Shown in pieces: positions 51,798 to 64,000 of a DNA stretch of 64,000 nucleotides. Made by a program: the position numbers and the translations under genes. A model generated the notes under the pieces. It worked only from the letters and a program-made list of their open reading frames with translations, made no database searches and was not told the DNA's origin. Within the stretch, counting starts at the first letter, position 1. Each line of letters opens with the position of its first letter. The DNA comes from Seriola aureovittata (lineage: Eukaryota > Chordata > Actinopteri > Carangiformes > Carangidae): the NCBI RefSeq assembly GCF_021018895.1, contig NC_079386.1, positions 3,763,835 to 3,827,834 of the forward strand, given 5' to 3'.

Positions 51798-53497
51798 CTT
51801 CAGGAGAAAACAGGGGGAGGAGAAAGAAAAAAAAAAATAATGACAAACCTTAAACTCAAGAAAACACACCTCAACCCCAAAAAATGGGAAAGAAAAAGAA
51901 AAATCGCCTTTTGCAAAAGCAGCTTCTCCTTTTCATAGGCGACTCGATTCTATACAAAAATCTTATGTAATAGTAAAAAAAATACAGTGGGGTCCAAAAG
52001 TCAGAGTCAGACTTTTGGGCCCCACTCTATCAGCCGATTTTAATAAAAATAAATCTTTCCTATTGTTTATGTAGTAAAACATCCAAATAAAGAAATAAAG
52101 AAAGCAATCGTCTAACTGTTTTTGATTGAAAGGGTCTTCTACTAAATAAAATCATAAAGAACAAAAGGAATAAAAGGATAACAATACATTTGTTAGTATG
52201 TAAGTCGCAAGTTAAGTAGAGAAAACAACAGATGGTTCACATTCCGTGAATGACACAGTGTTAGTCGTTGAAATCATAAAAGGTAAAGGGAAAAGTAAAA
52301 TTCACCAATGAAAAGAATCAAATTGGAAGAATTCTGAAGCTTGTTGTTAGTAAAAGAGACAAGAGTTAGCAAATCAACTTCCACAGAGGGGACTTGGGTA
52401 GTTTTGATGGGGATGTTTGTTTTTTGGAGTGGGGGAAGGGAATGAGGGAAAAGTACATCAGATTAGTATTCACTCTGACAGGCGTGCTGGCTGTGGGGAA
52501 CTACTCCATTTCAAAGTGGCGGACATTAGCAGTGGGCGTGGCCAACCATGTTTTTGTGACTTCAAAAGGTGCAAAATCCCTAAGCACAATGTCTCCATGT
52601 AGTAGTCATTAAGGGGCTACTGTCACATATGCAAGAGGAAACCAAAAAAAAAAAAAAAAAGAAGAAATTATTGCATTGTAAAAATGAACAATTATAGTTA
52701 CAGAAAAACTACACTGCATTTCCAGTTTTAAAGGTAGTGATGTGAAATCATCAGGGCTTCTGGGAAAACAGGATTAATTCAGCCTGTTCTTCAGCATGAA
52801 AGGATAGACAGAGGAGGGGCAAATTTGATTTCATTTGAGGGTTGTAGAATCTGCAGCATCCTGAAAGAGAGAGAGATGTCCATTTAGTCCTTTATGTCAT
52901 TTCCACAATAAACAGCAATGCTGGTTGTCCCTGGGAAGACAAAAACATACAAAGTAGAATATGAAATGAAAATAAATAAGAAGTCAAGAAAAATATCCTC
53001 TGCCTGTCACTGCTGTGTACGTTTTAATTTCTTTAAAAGATCTGATTATTTTGAGCTTTTATGCTCATTTGCAGAGTGAGAGAATATTTGCAATTTCTAT
53101 TTTAAAACACTGTCAAGTTGTATATGTGATATATGCTGGTAGATAGCTGTGAGAAGGGTAAAAGATCTATCTGGGAGATCTGCCCTGGGTTCTCCCTCTG
53201 GACACAGTGGACATCTAGAGGACATCTTATATCTTGATCTGAGGGTTGAAATAGTAAGCTGCTGTGGGTGACCATATCTGACAAACTGAATATGGACAAA
53301 AAGGGGGACGGCTCAATGGGAATGGGGCACTTCCTGACTGAAATACCAATTTGTGATTTCAGCTGTTGAGACAGATCAGATTTTAGATACAGTTACAAAG
53401 CTCCAGGCCCGGCAGGTGAGATACTCTACATAAGATCAAAAAATGGCATCACAATGTTTGTGTAGGAGTCTGTCAGTCCCTTGTACAGTAGGTACAG

Positions 53498-53501
<4 letters not shown>

Positions 53502-53537
<36 letters not shown>
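53502..53537 (+). repeat. (TG)n microsatellite
   Basis: Pure TG array of about 18 units, 1.7 kb upstream of SS2 in the transcript. Confidence 0.95.
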
Positions 53538-53538
<1 letters not shown>

Positions 53539-54265
53539 CTGGATTAGTATGTGTTTGTGCCATCTGTGTGGGAGCTGAGTCTAAGTAGTAACCATAAACA
53601 GAGTCCTCCCTGTGGGGCTAACTGGCCGATTTGAAGCTTCATGCACGCCCACTCTTTGATCCGGGGTCATGTTAAAGTACTGTCACCAGTCAACCACTTT
53701 GTCTAATGACTCCTCTTAATCCATTAAATAGGTAAATAAGATTCAATGGTGGGTGTGAATTTGCATATCCACACTGTGCTGTACTCCCTTGTCTCTGAGC
53801 TCACGAAAACAACAGCTGATACATCAAAGAGTGGATGTGATACGGGGCTTGAATAACTGGGAGGCTGACAATGGTTTATTAACTTAGACAAATGTATCCT
53901 TACAAAGGTGACATTGACTGTAGGCTCTTCAAAACTCATTCAAAGACAGCCTGGGATACCGCAGGGGCAAAAGAGAAGGGAGATTATTAAATGCAACATT
54001 TTGAATTCTGTAAGTTTCAGATCCCTCTCAGGCATTTGATGTCTGGATTTTGAACTTATCTCTCTCTCTGTTCTTTGACAGAACAGCCCTGGGATGGTTG
54101 TGAAAAATGTATCCTTCAAAAAATTGCTAATGGTCTTTGAAATGACACGATAAAGTGATGGCAGCGAGTGAAAAGATGGGTGGTGTGAAATGAAAGGGAG
54201 AGATTACATTTGGACTTCTGTGTGCACAGTCCCTGCATAATCCCCTGTAATGAGTGAGTCTACAC

Positions 54266-54949
54266 CAGCCTCTCTCAAAGAGTGGTGCCTAAATTTGTTA
54301 AAATATCATGTTTTAAATTTGGTGTTTCTCGCCTACTAGTGAGTATTGTAAATGTGTCTTTTTCAACATTAAATCAACCCATACATAAACTGAAACATTA
54401 TTATTTGAGTTGGCTGTTCTGCGTTGTTGTTGGACTTCACTGTGACCGACACTGTCTACTCAAGTAGCTTCGCGTTTTAAAGTTTGTTTTCACGATTTAC
54501 GCCGAAAATGATGAGCGTGACATTTGAATGGAAATGTGGATGAAGCCAGCTGTTAGTTTGCCCTGGGACTGTGCTAAATTTCACCGGTTATCAGCCTATG
54601 AACGATCAAACAAACACAACGGACCAGTGGCTTAAGAGCGTGTCAATTAAAAGAAAATCAAAACAAACCTCTGACATATCGCACGCAACAGGCAAGTGTT
54701 AAGTTTTACTACTCATGTAGTCACCACAACTGAGACTCATCGTGTGTTTGATAGCATATGCCCAGTGTCCATATGTGTAATATTGATGCTACATAAAGAA
54801 ACATGTTGATAAAGTTCTGTCCCAGTTCACATTCTTCCACGCAAGCTCACCACAACATTATTGAAGTGGTAGGCCCTATTGGATTTGAGGATGTTTGGGG
54901 AGTTAGGTGGTTCGTGAGTCCTTGGTCTGAAAAAGTTTGAGAAACACTG
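54266..54949. mobile_element. non-autonomous hAT-type element with 8-bp TSD
   Basis: The element is flanked by the perfect 8-bp duplication GTCTACAC (54258-54265 and 54950-54957), the length typical of hAT transposons. The right end, inverted, reads CAGTGTTTCTCAAACTTTTT, the classic hAT-Charlie/Tip100 style terminus, and the left end starts CAGCCTCTCTCAAAGAGTGG. At 684 bp it has no transposase. Confidence 0.87.
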
Positions 54950-55276
54950 GTCTACACAGTTCTGTGAGTAAGCAGTTTGTGCATTTTGAAGAAAAGAGGG
55001 CAGATTTATTTTGATTTCCCTGAGTGGGTCTTAGTAAAGGAATAAAACTAGGAGGAAAAGAAATGGACATGAATTTGGAACCTGTTTATGCAAAACTTAA
55101 ATTCAGTGAAGGAGGACACTTAATTAGCTCCTTGTTCTTTCTTACATTTGTCATGTTGCTTTGTTAATCTTTGGAGGTGTCTTAATGAAGCTTTGTGGGT
55201 TGTGAAAACTAAATTATGATGTCTTGTTTTAAGTTTATCTGCACCATAATAACTATTCACTTCAAGGAAGACGGAG

Positions 55277-55774
55277 TTGAAGGTCCATATCGAATAAAGG
55301 TAGATGTCCATGTGTTGTTTGATTATGAAGCAGGTCTAGGTTCTATATTAATACTGTGAAAGTATCAAAGCCTCAGTCCAGAGAAATGCACACAGCCTGT
55401 ATTCAGACACTGAGTCTTAAACCAGCTGTCAGGACTTCTGTAACTTTGTGATGTCACAACGAATCAGTCACTGCTTTCAGCCATGCCCCAAGCCCCACCC
55501 GCCTAGACTCATCATCCAACCTTGCAGGATTTGGTTTCTCTGAGTGATTGCCTGAAATGTGCTATATTCTTATTTGATCACTCAGAAAATAGTCAGCCAA
55601 TCAGAAGAGAGGATAAGAGTCTCTCTTCTGATTGGCTCACTGACCTGTTGTTACTAGCCACAGAGAGAAGCCTGAGAGAGGAGATGTATAACTACTTTGG
55701 GATGGTTTTTGGTTCTTAAAACCACACATATATATTCTTAAAACACAGGAGAAGAGGAAAATATGGAGCTTTAA
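55277..55774 (+). mobile_element. TTAA-flanked MITE, copy 2
   Basis: This copy runs from TTGAAGGTCCATATCGAATA to AATATGGAGCTTTAA, the same family as 61490-62261. It includes the internal inverted pair AGCCAATCAGAAGAGAG / CTCTCTTCTGATTGGCT (55595-55611 and 55621-55637), which could form a strong stem. There is no coding capacity. Confidence 0.75.
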
Positions 55775-58700
55775 ACTGGGGACTGGACTGATTTGAAGAG
55801 TAAGAAGCAGAAAGAGCTTTGTGAATAAACTGCCCGACTAGAAAGAAATGTAGTGAACTGAGCCACTGAAACTGATGTGTGAACGTAGATCTAGGGTTGC
55901 AGCTGCTATACAAGTCAGACTTTTTTTTTTTTTACTGCAGGCTCAAGAACTATAAGTACTGCTGAACTGTTGTTCCATTGTCAAGATCAATCGTGCAGAA
56001 AATTAAACTTTTGTCCTGTTTTTGTTATCAAACGGCAGACAGAATGGTCGGGTTACTTAGTTGGTTTAAAGGGTTTTTGTCACGATTTCCCAATTTTTGT
56101 TGTATTTAATGAGGGAAAAATTCAGGACATCTCCTACAATAACAAACCATATGAGATGAATCCCTCCTTATCCCACGCAGAGAGCATCCCAGGAATGCCA
56201 AATTGTCTCAGTGAGAAGGGCGAGCGTAGTATAGAGGGAATACAGTGGGCTGATAACAACTGAGAGTACCAAAAGATAAATATGAATAAATATGTCGAGG
56301 GATTCTGGAGAAAAACAACTCTAGTACATGAGAATAGGAGCGGAACAGGGATGCATGATTATGAAAAACAGACCAGCTTGCCCCTTTTCTGTCCTGCTAA
56401 TTTTACTGTCTTACAGTGCATTTCCTCTTCCACTCTGTACTTGTTCCAAATTTGCCTCAAACCCAACACGCCTGAAGCCCCTGCTGTGACAGCCCGTTAC
56501 GCTCTCTGTAATTGACCCATGTGGGAAAACTAAGGCTGTGAATACCGATGTTTGCTGATGGAGGATAAAGCTCCCAGTCATGTAAACAACCACGGGCCCA
56601 GACAAACAACTTTGTGCTGCATCTGTCCCAAAGGGCCCCCTGGGCTAAGAAATCTTCATATTAAATACTGGGGGATGGGCTGGTTAAAGAGAGGAGGAGG
56701 GAATGCTGGTACTGTTAACATACCAATTCACTGTCTTTGTTCCGTAGCTGTGAGTGGTGAAATAATTCATGAGGCTTTGTCAGCGGCGTTACACAGAAGT
56801 CCTGCAGGATGCCGGCCGCAGTTGGCTAAGATGTGAAATGATGTTTTTGTAGAGCTGCTGATCTTTTACACACTCGTCACTCTGGACGTTACTGAATTGC
56901 GGCCACCAGCGAATAAGCTGAATAAATATTTAATGACAAAGCTGTGAAAATGATCAATGACTAGTGCAGTGGAGCCAAGATTCCCAGTCCAGATAGATTT
57001 ATCATTGTAACTGAGAAAGTTCTAAGACTGATGACCATTCTCCTATAAATTTCCAATTTGGGCCTTTAGAAAAAAAAAAAGTGCTAAAAGTGATATTGTG
57101 GGATAGTATTATGGGGCAGGAGGGAAGGGAAGAGGTGTGATTTGTCATCAGGCAGAAACTTCAGTGTGAATTAATGATAAGTGACACATGAAAAATAAGT
57201 GTGTGTTGTAAACACCTAAGTACGAGCTGGATCCATATTATATACATCTACGTGTCTGCCTGGGTAATTACGCATTGGTGGTCTATGAAGCTGTCCTCGG
57301 TAACACAGACACTCTGTGGGTGACCCTGTCAGATGGAGTGGAGCTGGGCTTCAATTCAAAATAGCTCTTTCAGGTACATTTGGTTCCGCGTTCATTCCAA
57401 TCATCCGGCATTCACTCCAGTCCGCCTCCCTCTAAGTCTAGCTCCAAGTAATGGAAACTGGCAGACAGGCTTCAGGTGCAAATATAAATGTCACTGCAAT
57501 TACAGTGGAGAGGAGTCTGCAAACAAACAGCGGGCAAGGGTGTATGCTTCTGTATAGGTATGTGTGCATGGAAATTGCAGTATAACATATTGTGTATTCC
57601 AATGCAGACAGTCATCACTTTCTCTCTTTTTTCTGTGAAGCTTCCCATCATCCCAATCTCTATTTTCCCATCTGTGACTGACAGACGACTCTCCCTTTGA
57701 ACAGTGGCCCTTCTTTCTCTTTAGATTTTATCAGGATGTGACCAAGTTTAATGTCAAACAAGTGCGACTGCAGAGACTTGAAAATGTGACAGTAAAGATT
57801 ATTTAAGTACTAATCAACTGCCTTTTTACAGTGTGCCTTAGATTATTGTACAAAATAAACCATGTGACACAAGCTGAGGACGCGGCCTACGACGGCATGG
57901 CTGACGTGGTCCACGAAGGCCAAACGGAAATAAGAAGGTCTTACCTACAGAGGATTTTTGCCTGGCGTCACCAGCTGTGCCCGCTCTTACCCTTGCATCA
58001 CAAAGTAACACGCTTGTCGCCTAGCAACCTTGATAACATCCTATTTTTCAAAAATTTGATATTTAAAGGTACTGTTAGCTTTTAAACTCAACTGAAACCC
58101 AATACTTATATTTAAAAGTGTAATCTTTGGGCTCTCTGTCTGTGTTGTTTGCTGCCATGTTTCATTACAATTACATTACGCAATGAATCTTGGGATAGGT
58201 TGGGCCGCGAAGGATCCGCCCATTGAAACCTTTGTTGCCCAGGAAAAGAAGGCCACATTTGAAGGAGCCTTCGAGATGGGACAGCCACACGGCTGTGATG
58301 CAATTGGTCTTCAAATGCAGCCTCTGAAGGATGTGGCCCCTGAGTTTTGGTCACAGCTATTTTGTTGTACTGTTTTAGGGACGCACCCTTCTCCATTTTG
58401 AGTTTGTACCTGGCTAAACATACTGCTTGCATCCCTATAGAACCAGTATACAATCTTCTTCAAACTAGTGAAATAGACTAAACTTTTTTCTCTGGTAGAT
58501 GGCTGATCTAGCTAGAGAGGGCATTTTAATTTAGGAATTAAAAACACATTTGAATAAAAAAAGATCAACTGCATAGTTACCTTTTGTTTCTATCTCTGAA
58601 CTCGTCTAAACTTTAATCCAGTGTGTGAAACTAAAAACTATAGCAGCTGAACATGAATATGCATGTTTTAGACGCTCTCGCAGTTCATAATTGGTTATAC

Positions 58701-61232
58701 TTTGTATGTACTTGTGATTGGACTTGATCAGAAAAAAAAAATGTTTCAGCTCAGCTAAAGAGTACAAAATAATAACAAATTACTTCTTACCTACAGAGCA
58801 CAAAGTATTAAGCCCACAGCATTGGCAAGTTTGTTTTCTTCCTGTTGACTGAGTGTAAATGAGGAAAACAACATGCCATGTCTCTAGAACCCAACTCAGT
58901 CAGAGAAAATAAGAGACAATAAAAGACATCAGCAGTAAAGGTGTGGGGGTGTGTTGTTTTCCCCTCGGAATTAAAGTGTGAAGCTGTGTCATTTCAGTGT
59001 CACCAATTTGCACAAATGCTGAATTATACATGCTGGTACTGCAGACTGTGATTTGGCTTGAGTTCTCTGGTGTTGTCAAGAGTAACTAACTGATGCAAGA
59101 GTAGAGAGGGAAAATTGAGGGACAGCACTTTCCCAATTATGATGCAGGTAGCGCCTGAGGATGATTGTTGTTTTTTTTTTTTACATTGATGCTATTTTAC
59201 AACAGGCTTTCACACGGATACAAAATGCTATAAATATGTTCACTGCTAGTGTTTTCTTTTACAAGGCCACCTCTCCTCACTTTCTTCCTAAGTCGTTTGC
59301 CCCTGCTGACTTGTCCTGTGCTCTCCCATAATCTCTTTCTGGAGATCTCACCTGTTTCTGTGTCGCTAGCACTTTATTACCTGTTTCCACCTGTTTGAAT
59401 CTACTAATGGTGCAGAGATTTGTTATCAGATAACAGGTCTGCGAGACAGAGGAATGAATAAAGATGAAAGTGCTGGAGCAGGTAGTGGCAAATGAGGCTG
59501 ATGAGTGAGCGAGTGTGGGAATGCGGGCAGATATGCTAATGCAGTGGAAATGTGATGCAAATGAGCTCCTTTCCCCTCAAATGCACAGAACCTCTCCATG
59601 CCAGTATCAAACAGCTGGGATGATGTTTTAACATGAGGTGTTTGTATTAATTAATTAATTTTTTTGCAATGCAAAGTCAGATGTTGTGATTCAGATACTG
59701 ACCTCTGATCAGCGTGGGGAAGGAAGCACAGGGTGGGGGGATAAATAAATAAATAATTCCCAAATGGAAATCCAGATGATGACTGCGCCTCTCGGCACGG
59801 CTAAAACACATTAAGAATATTTAAAATGTCATTGGCGGTAAACTGAGAAAGGATTACAGGGGTGTTAGCATGTCATTATATACATCAAACAAATCCACTA
59901 CTCTCCTGCCTGCCCTGAATAGCAATACCTATCGTCTGCCATAAAAAATGCATTGCTCTGTGTGCTGGCAAAGCCAAGCACTCTAAATGGCTTTTTCAAT
60001 TTGGCCACAGGAGGTTGAACCTGTTATTATGCTAAACGCATTATGCTGACTTGATTGAGATGTTAACGTGAATGGTAGGAGCTAATCCACAATGTGTGTA
60101 TGGAGTGGCCATGACATTTAAGCCTAGGGTTCAAGATTAAAATTGCTTCAGTCACTGATTAAGTTCATTTGATTCTTTTGCTCACCAATTACTTTTGCTT
60201 GAATCATATTTTTCCGTGTTGCACATGTCAAAGCACTAAAGGATGAGGTTTTTCTAACGCCCTCACCTCGTAAATCAGGACTTGTCAGACATTTTTTTTT
60301 TATCAATAATATCAGAACGTTTAAGTGGAGGATGCAGTTGTATGGAAAGGGTTAATACGACTACTGCAGGCAGGGACGATTCACTACCCAATAGCAAAGC
60401 AGACACAGTTGCTAAGTGACAAATTGCTAGCCGGAATGGACAAGCGAGACAGAGTGAAAATGAGAAAGAGAGGGAGGGGAAGATGTGCGGGAGAGAGAGG
60501 AATTGATTGGCTCTCTCTTAGGAATTCTAGCTGCCTCTTGGAGGGAGGTTGGGTGAGATGGGTGGGAGGATGGAGGAGTGGGGAGGGTAATTGCAGCTGA
60601 TCATACCTTACAGAAATGGATGAAAAACAATCTGAACAGGCGAAAGAGGTAGAGATACCAAAGCAAGACGGGGGGTGTGGGGTGTGTGTGGGTGGGGTAA
60701 GCTTCTAGTATTGATTGAAGGGGAGGGCTGATGTTCTCATTCTGCAGTCTCATATGAAACATGCTATGGCGGTTAAAACATGACTCTTGAATATCTTTTA
60801 CAGGGATTACAACAAATGAGAAACTAAATGATGAACGAAGGGTTTAAACCGCTGCAGCACATTTAGAAATTCCTTGTTAATGCTTTTGCCTGTAGAAGAT
60901 CTTATGACGCTAATAAATGACAACGATTCTCCCTGATGAATCTTTCACTCATGACAGCAACTGAGCTGTGACAGTGTTTCATTTTCAAATCACGCTATTA
61001 TTTGGATGGGAAGTCTATTTTTTTCTTTCTTATCAAATGTTTTCCATTCTTGTTCTATTTCTCTGCATAAAAAAAAAAAACCAAACACTAGCTGAATGAA
61101 ACAGCAGACACAGGCATCGTGTGAGAGCAGTGCTGTGTGGTGGATGTGAATACATACAGCTAGTTAGCACCAATTCCTTTTTATGTGTGGGAGACATGTA
61201 TGGAGGCAAGAAGGAGTTGTGAATTCAATTTG

Positions 61233-61240
<8 letters not shown>

Positions 61241-61269
<29 letters not shown>
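61241..61269 (+). repeat. (TG)n microsatellite
   Basis: Pure TG array of about 14 units. Confidence 0.93.
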
Positions 61270-61270
<1 letters not shown>

Positions 61271-61489
61271 ACTCAACTGAATAACTATGTTGGCCTTCTT
61301 GGTTTTTATCTAATGTTGCCTTGCTGCTTGTAAAACTTTGTGTGTAAAGTTTTATTATCCATTATTGACTGTGAGGTCGGGCTTCAGCCTCCACAGTCAT
61401 AAACAGCTGTGTGCATGCCTGTGGATTCACAATGACTTTGAAAGTTTCTTTTTTTCCCCATAGCACATATGCTTTTTTTGTGGTTTACA

Positions 61490-62261
61490 TTAAAGGTCCC
61501 ATATTGAATAAAGTGAGACTTCCATGTGTTGTGTGATTATAAAGCAGGTCTAGGTTCTATATTAATACAGTGAAAGTATCAAAGCCTCAGTCCACAGAGA
61601 AATACACACAGCCTGTATTTAGAAACTAAGCCCAAAGATACTCTATAACAAAGATGACGCATTACAAGCAGTGCCAATGGTGTGAAATGGTGTACACTTC
61701 CTTTCTCATAAGTGAGTGTAGTTTGATTGCTTGTTCATGTTAAAACATAACAACAATACAAAACACTAGATACAGTATGAATCATGTTTCTCTCATAGGA
61801 CTGAACAGACTCAGACCTGCTGTCGGTCTCCTAAAGGGGCGGGGGGGTGAAGAACCCCACGTGACACAGTTACAGGAAATGATTGTAAGTGTGCTGTCCC
61901 CTTCTCAACTGTCTCTGGCTGTTAAAATGAACTGTCAGGACTTCTGTAACTTTGTGACATCACAACAAAGCAGTCACCGCTCTCAGCAACTGACTTTTTA
62001 GGATCTGGTTTCTCTGAGAGTTTGCCTGAAATTTGCTTTATTTTTATTTGATCACTCAGAAAACAGTCAGCCAATCAGAAGAGAGGCTCACAGCCTCCTC
62101 TTCTGATTGGCTCACTGACCTGTTGTTCCTAGAGCTCAAGAGAGAGACGCATGAGAGAGGAGACGTAAAACTACATTGAGATGGTTTTTTGGTTCCTAAA
62201 ACCACAAATATATCTTCTTATGGATATCAAACCTTCTATTATACAATATGGAACCTTTTAA
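61490..62261 (+). mobile_element. TTAA-flanked MITE, copy 3
   Basis: The element is bounded by TTAA (61490-61493) followed by AGGTCCCATATTGAATA and by the inverse TACAATATGGAACCT before TTAA (62258-62261). The internal region GCAGGTCTAGGTTCTATATT and the CAATCAGAAGAGAGGC hairpin are shared with 55277-55774. It also has about 180 bp (near 61650-61920) that the shorter copy lacks. piggyBac-like by target site; non-autonomous. Confidence 0.8.
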
Positions 62262-63689
62262 TAAAACATCAAAAACTAACTTCTTGTATAACAGCCATGA
62301 TTCATCATCTTGCTTTAATCAAGCTTTACTGCTGGTAACAAATAGGTGAAGCACAGCGCTTCCTGTGTAGTGGGAGATTGCAGAACAAGAAATATGAAGG
62401 TCTCCTAAGAGACTGAATCACTAGTCTGTTACATCAATCTGTGCTCCAGCAAAGCAAACATTTATATTTGCATTTCTCTATAGATTCTCCGGGCAGTTTA
62501 TCCCCTAAGTAATTAAAAGAAATCCACTTTCTCAAAATTCCAGCACCTCAGTGGATTCCAATATGTTTCACAATGGTCGCTGCCTACGTGTAACAGATTA
62601 TAATTCTCAACGTGACCTTCGCTGAACCCTATCCAGATGCAGATCAAAGCTCACCAGCTCTCCAGCTGAACTCCGGGCCAGTAGTTCAACCTTAGGGCTG
62701 TGTATCCAGCACTAAAAGAACATGAAAAAATCTGTTTGATCCATTCATGAATCCAATGGCTGCATCCAGGGCCCAGTTACATGGAAAAGAGATGTGCGAG
62801 GGGTGGGCAGACTTAAAGAAAATCAAAGCAGACAGAAAGCAAGAGTCAGCCAGAGACAAGGGAAGGGCCCATGATACTGTAGGTGAGGGGGTGTGGGGGG
62901 ATGACAGTGATACAAAATGGAAAAATGGGATAGTTTAAAAAAAAAAGAAAAAAAAAAAAGATATTGAGTTCAAAGGTCTCTCTATCTCTCTCTAGATGCC
63001 GGCGATGCTACTGGCCCAGTTCTGTGACACAGTGGATGTTGAATCTTTTGCTCATAAAGTCACATTGGGGAATACATAGAAAACTTTCCTCTGTTCTCCT
63101 TTTCGTAGAACAGAACAAACTGCTATCTCCCTCCCAGTGCTCCCCCCAATCCTCCCACCGCTCAGATTCTCCTTTAGTCTCAGATGGCAGCACTACACTT
63201 CATTTCCCACTCTCTGTTGTACACACAGCCGCTCTTTCACTCTCTCTTCTTGTCATGAACAAAAAAAAAACCAAACCAAAATACAGACATACAAGCACGC
63301 ACTTCCTTTCCCCTGCCAATGTGTGTCTCATGTTTCCTCTGACTGCCTGCAGTGTCCTGTGGGGCCCGGGGCGTCTGCTCAGCACACAGACAGACAGACT
63401 GTTGTGATGTGAGGCCGTCGTGATTATTCCAGTGATCATCCGTGTGGAAAGTTAGTCCTCCACGAATACATCAGTATATAGATTACTGTATTTCTGCATC
63501 TCTTTCTTTCCAGTATATCATAAGCAGAGGGTCCGACATGTTTCCTGGAATTGCATTGCCGCAGTCTGAACCAACCATGGAATGGGTTTATATTAATGAT
63601 TATACAAAGTGATAATATTAAAGAGGATGAAACACCACAATAAAAAGCTGTTTGATTTGAATTCTACGGTCAACTAAAGATCGAACTAC

Positions 63690-63945
63690 TGTAAGGCATA
63701 GCATTCCATTCCATTATTACACTTTATTACATTCTGTTATTGTTATATTTTTTCACATTTTTATCATATGTATTTTATTAAAGACATTTTCTATTTATAT
63801 TTAAGTTAACTGACTTGCTGTGACTTTGCTTATGCTTTATATTTCTTCTTCTTACTATATTTATTGTTATGCACCAAAACACTAAAGCAAATTCCTCATG
63901 TGAAAAACAACTTGCCAATGTACCTGATTCTGATTGAGATTTACG
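63690..63945 (+). mobile_element. LINE-like 3' end
   Basis: The segment ends GCACCAAAACACTAAAGCAA, ATTCCTCATGTG and CCTGATTCTGATTGAG, a sequence very frequent at the 3' end of teleost non-LTR elements. Only the untranslated tail is present; the left limit is approximate. Confidence 0.5.
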
Positions 63946-64000
63946 TGGAAGCCGTGAAGGGCAAGTGAAAACATTGGTTTTTATCAGGATTCCCCAAGTT

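Larger units (their letters stand above)
51798..64000 (-). other. nrxn2: nrxn2 intron upstream of SS2 (partial, at least 12.2 kb)
   Basis: The first-half LNS2 exon expected upstream (motifs GLMLHTGKSADYVNL, NAWHDV) was not seen, so it lies beyond 64000. Contents: a 17-bp hairpin (51986-52026), A17 (52644-52660), (TG)n at 53502-53537 and 61241-61269, a hAT-type element with an 8-bp TSD (54266-54949), TTAA MITE copies (55277-55774, 61490-62261), a region at 59440-60120 with two octamer-like sites, and a LINE-like 3' tail near 63945. The segment 57830-58460 is of unknown nature, possibly an old repeat. Confidence 0.75.

Noticed and set aside
57831..58085. 84-codon plus-strand ORF with a GC-richer start
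   Set aside because: No domain recognised; neighbouring sequence looks like an old repeat. Not supported as a gene.
52000..64000. Expected first-half LNS2 exon before SS2
   Set aside because: No minus-strand match to GLMLHTGKSADYVNL or NAWHDV motifs was seen; it should lie beyond the window.

Overview
This window is an internal slice of one large eukaryotic gene on the minus strand: a teleost neurexin-2 (nrxn2). Six short exons, together 1,261 nt, sit in about 62.7 kb of intron. In transcript order they are: the optional SS2 segment (51753-51797), the C-terminal half of LNS2 (42809-42970), LNS2 end plus most of LNS3 (33523-33961), LNS3 end plus the second EGF-like module (31285-31668), the first part of LNS4 (28612-28815), and the 27-nt SS3 microexon (25218-25244). 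All splice phases join into one open frame (0-0, 0-0, 0-1, 1-1, 1-1, 1-1), every intron is GT-AG, and the two optional exons are frame-neutral. The 5' exons (signal peptide, LNS1, EGF1, first half of LNS2) lie beyond 64000. The 3' exons (rest of LNS4 to the cytoplasmic tail, and the beta/gamma promoters) lie beyond position 1.

The paralogue call rests on residues that distinguish NRXN2 from NRXN1 and NRXN3, for example [34 protein letters not shown] and [12 protein letters not shown] in the LNS3 exons. I cannot say whether it is nrxn2a or nrxn2b. A bony fish, probably a percomorph, is suggested by the dense (CA)n tracts, tRNA-derived SINEs with the usual fish tail, an L2-type LINE remnant and several families of short inverted-repeat DNA transposons.

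Layout: 64000-51798 is upstream intron with two TTAA-flanked MITE copies' worth of sequence and one hAT-type element. At 51753-51797 SS2 has two nested 5' splice donors. The 8.8-kb intron 51752-42971 holds a nested hAT/SINE insertion. 42970-42809 is an exon with an L2 remnant 35 bp past its donor. The 8.8-kb intron 42808-33962 carries a polypurine block and MITEs. 33961-25218 is an exon cluster with introns of only 1.9-3.4 kb. 25217-1 is a long intron of more than 25 kb, rich in microsatellites, MITEs and a striking fold-back element near 3.1 kb.

The protein is the presynaptic adhesion receptor alpha-neurexin, whose extracellular LNS/EGF modules bind neuroligins, LRRTMs, cerebellins, neurexophilins and dystroglycan. 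The alternative segments here (SS2 in LNS2, SS3 in LNS4) diversify that ectodomain. I found no second protein gene, no tRNA or rRNA gene, no CRISPR array and no viral sequence. The main points of interest are splice-regulatory architecture around SS2 and SS3 and the repeat structures.
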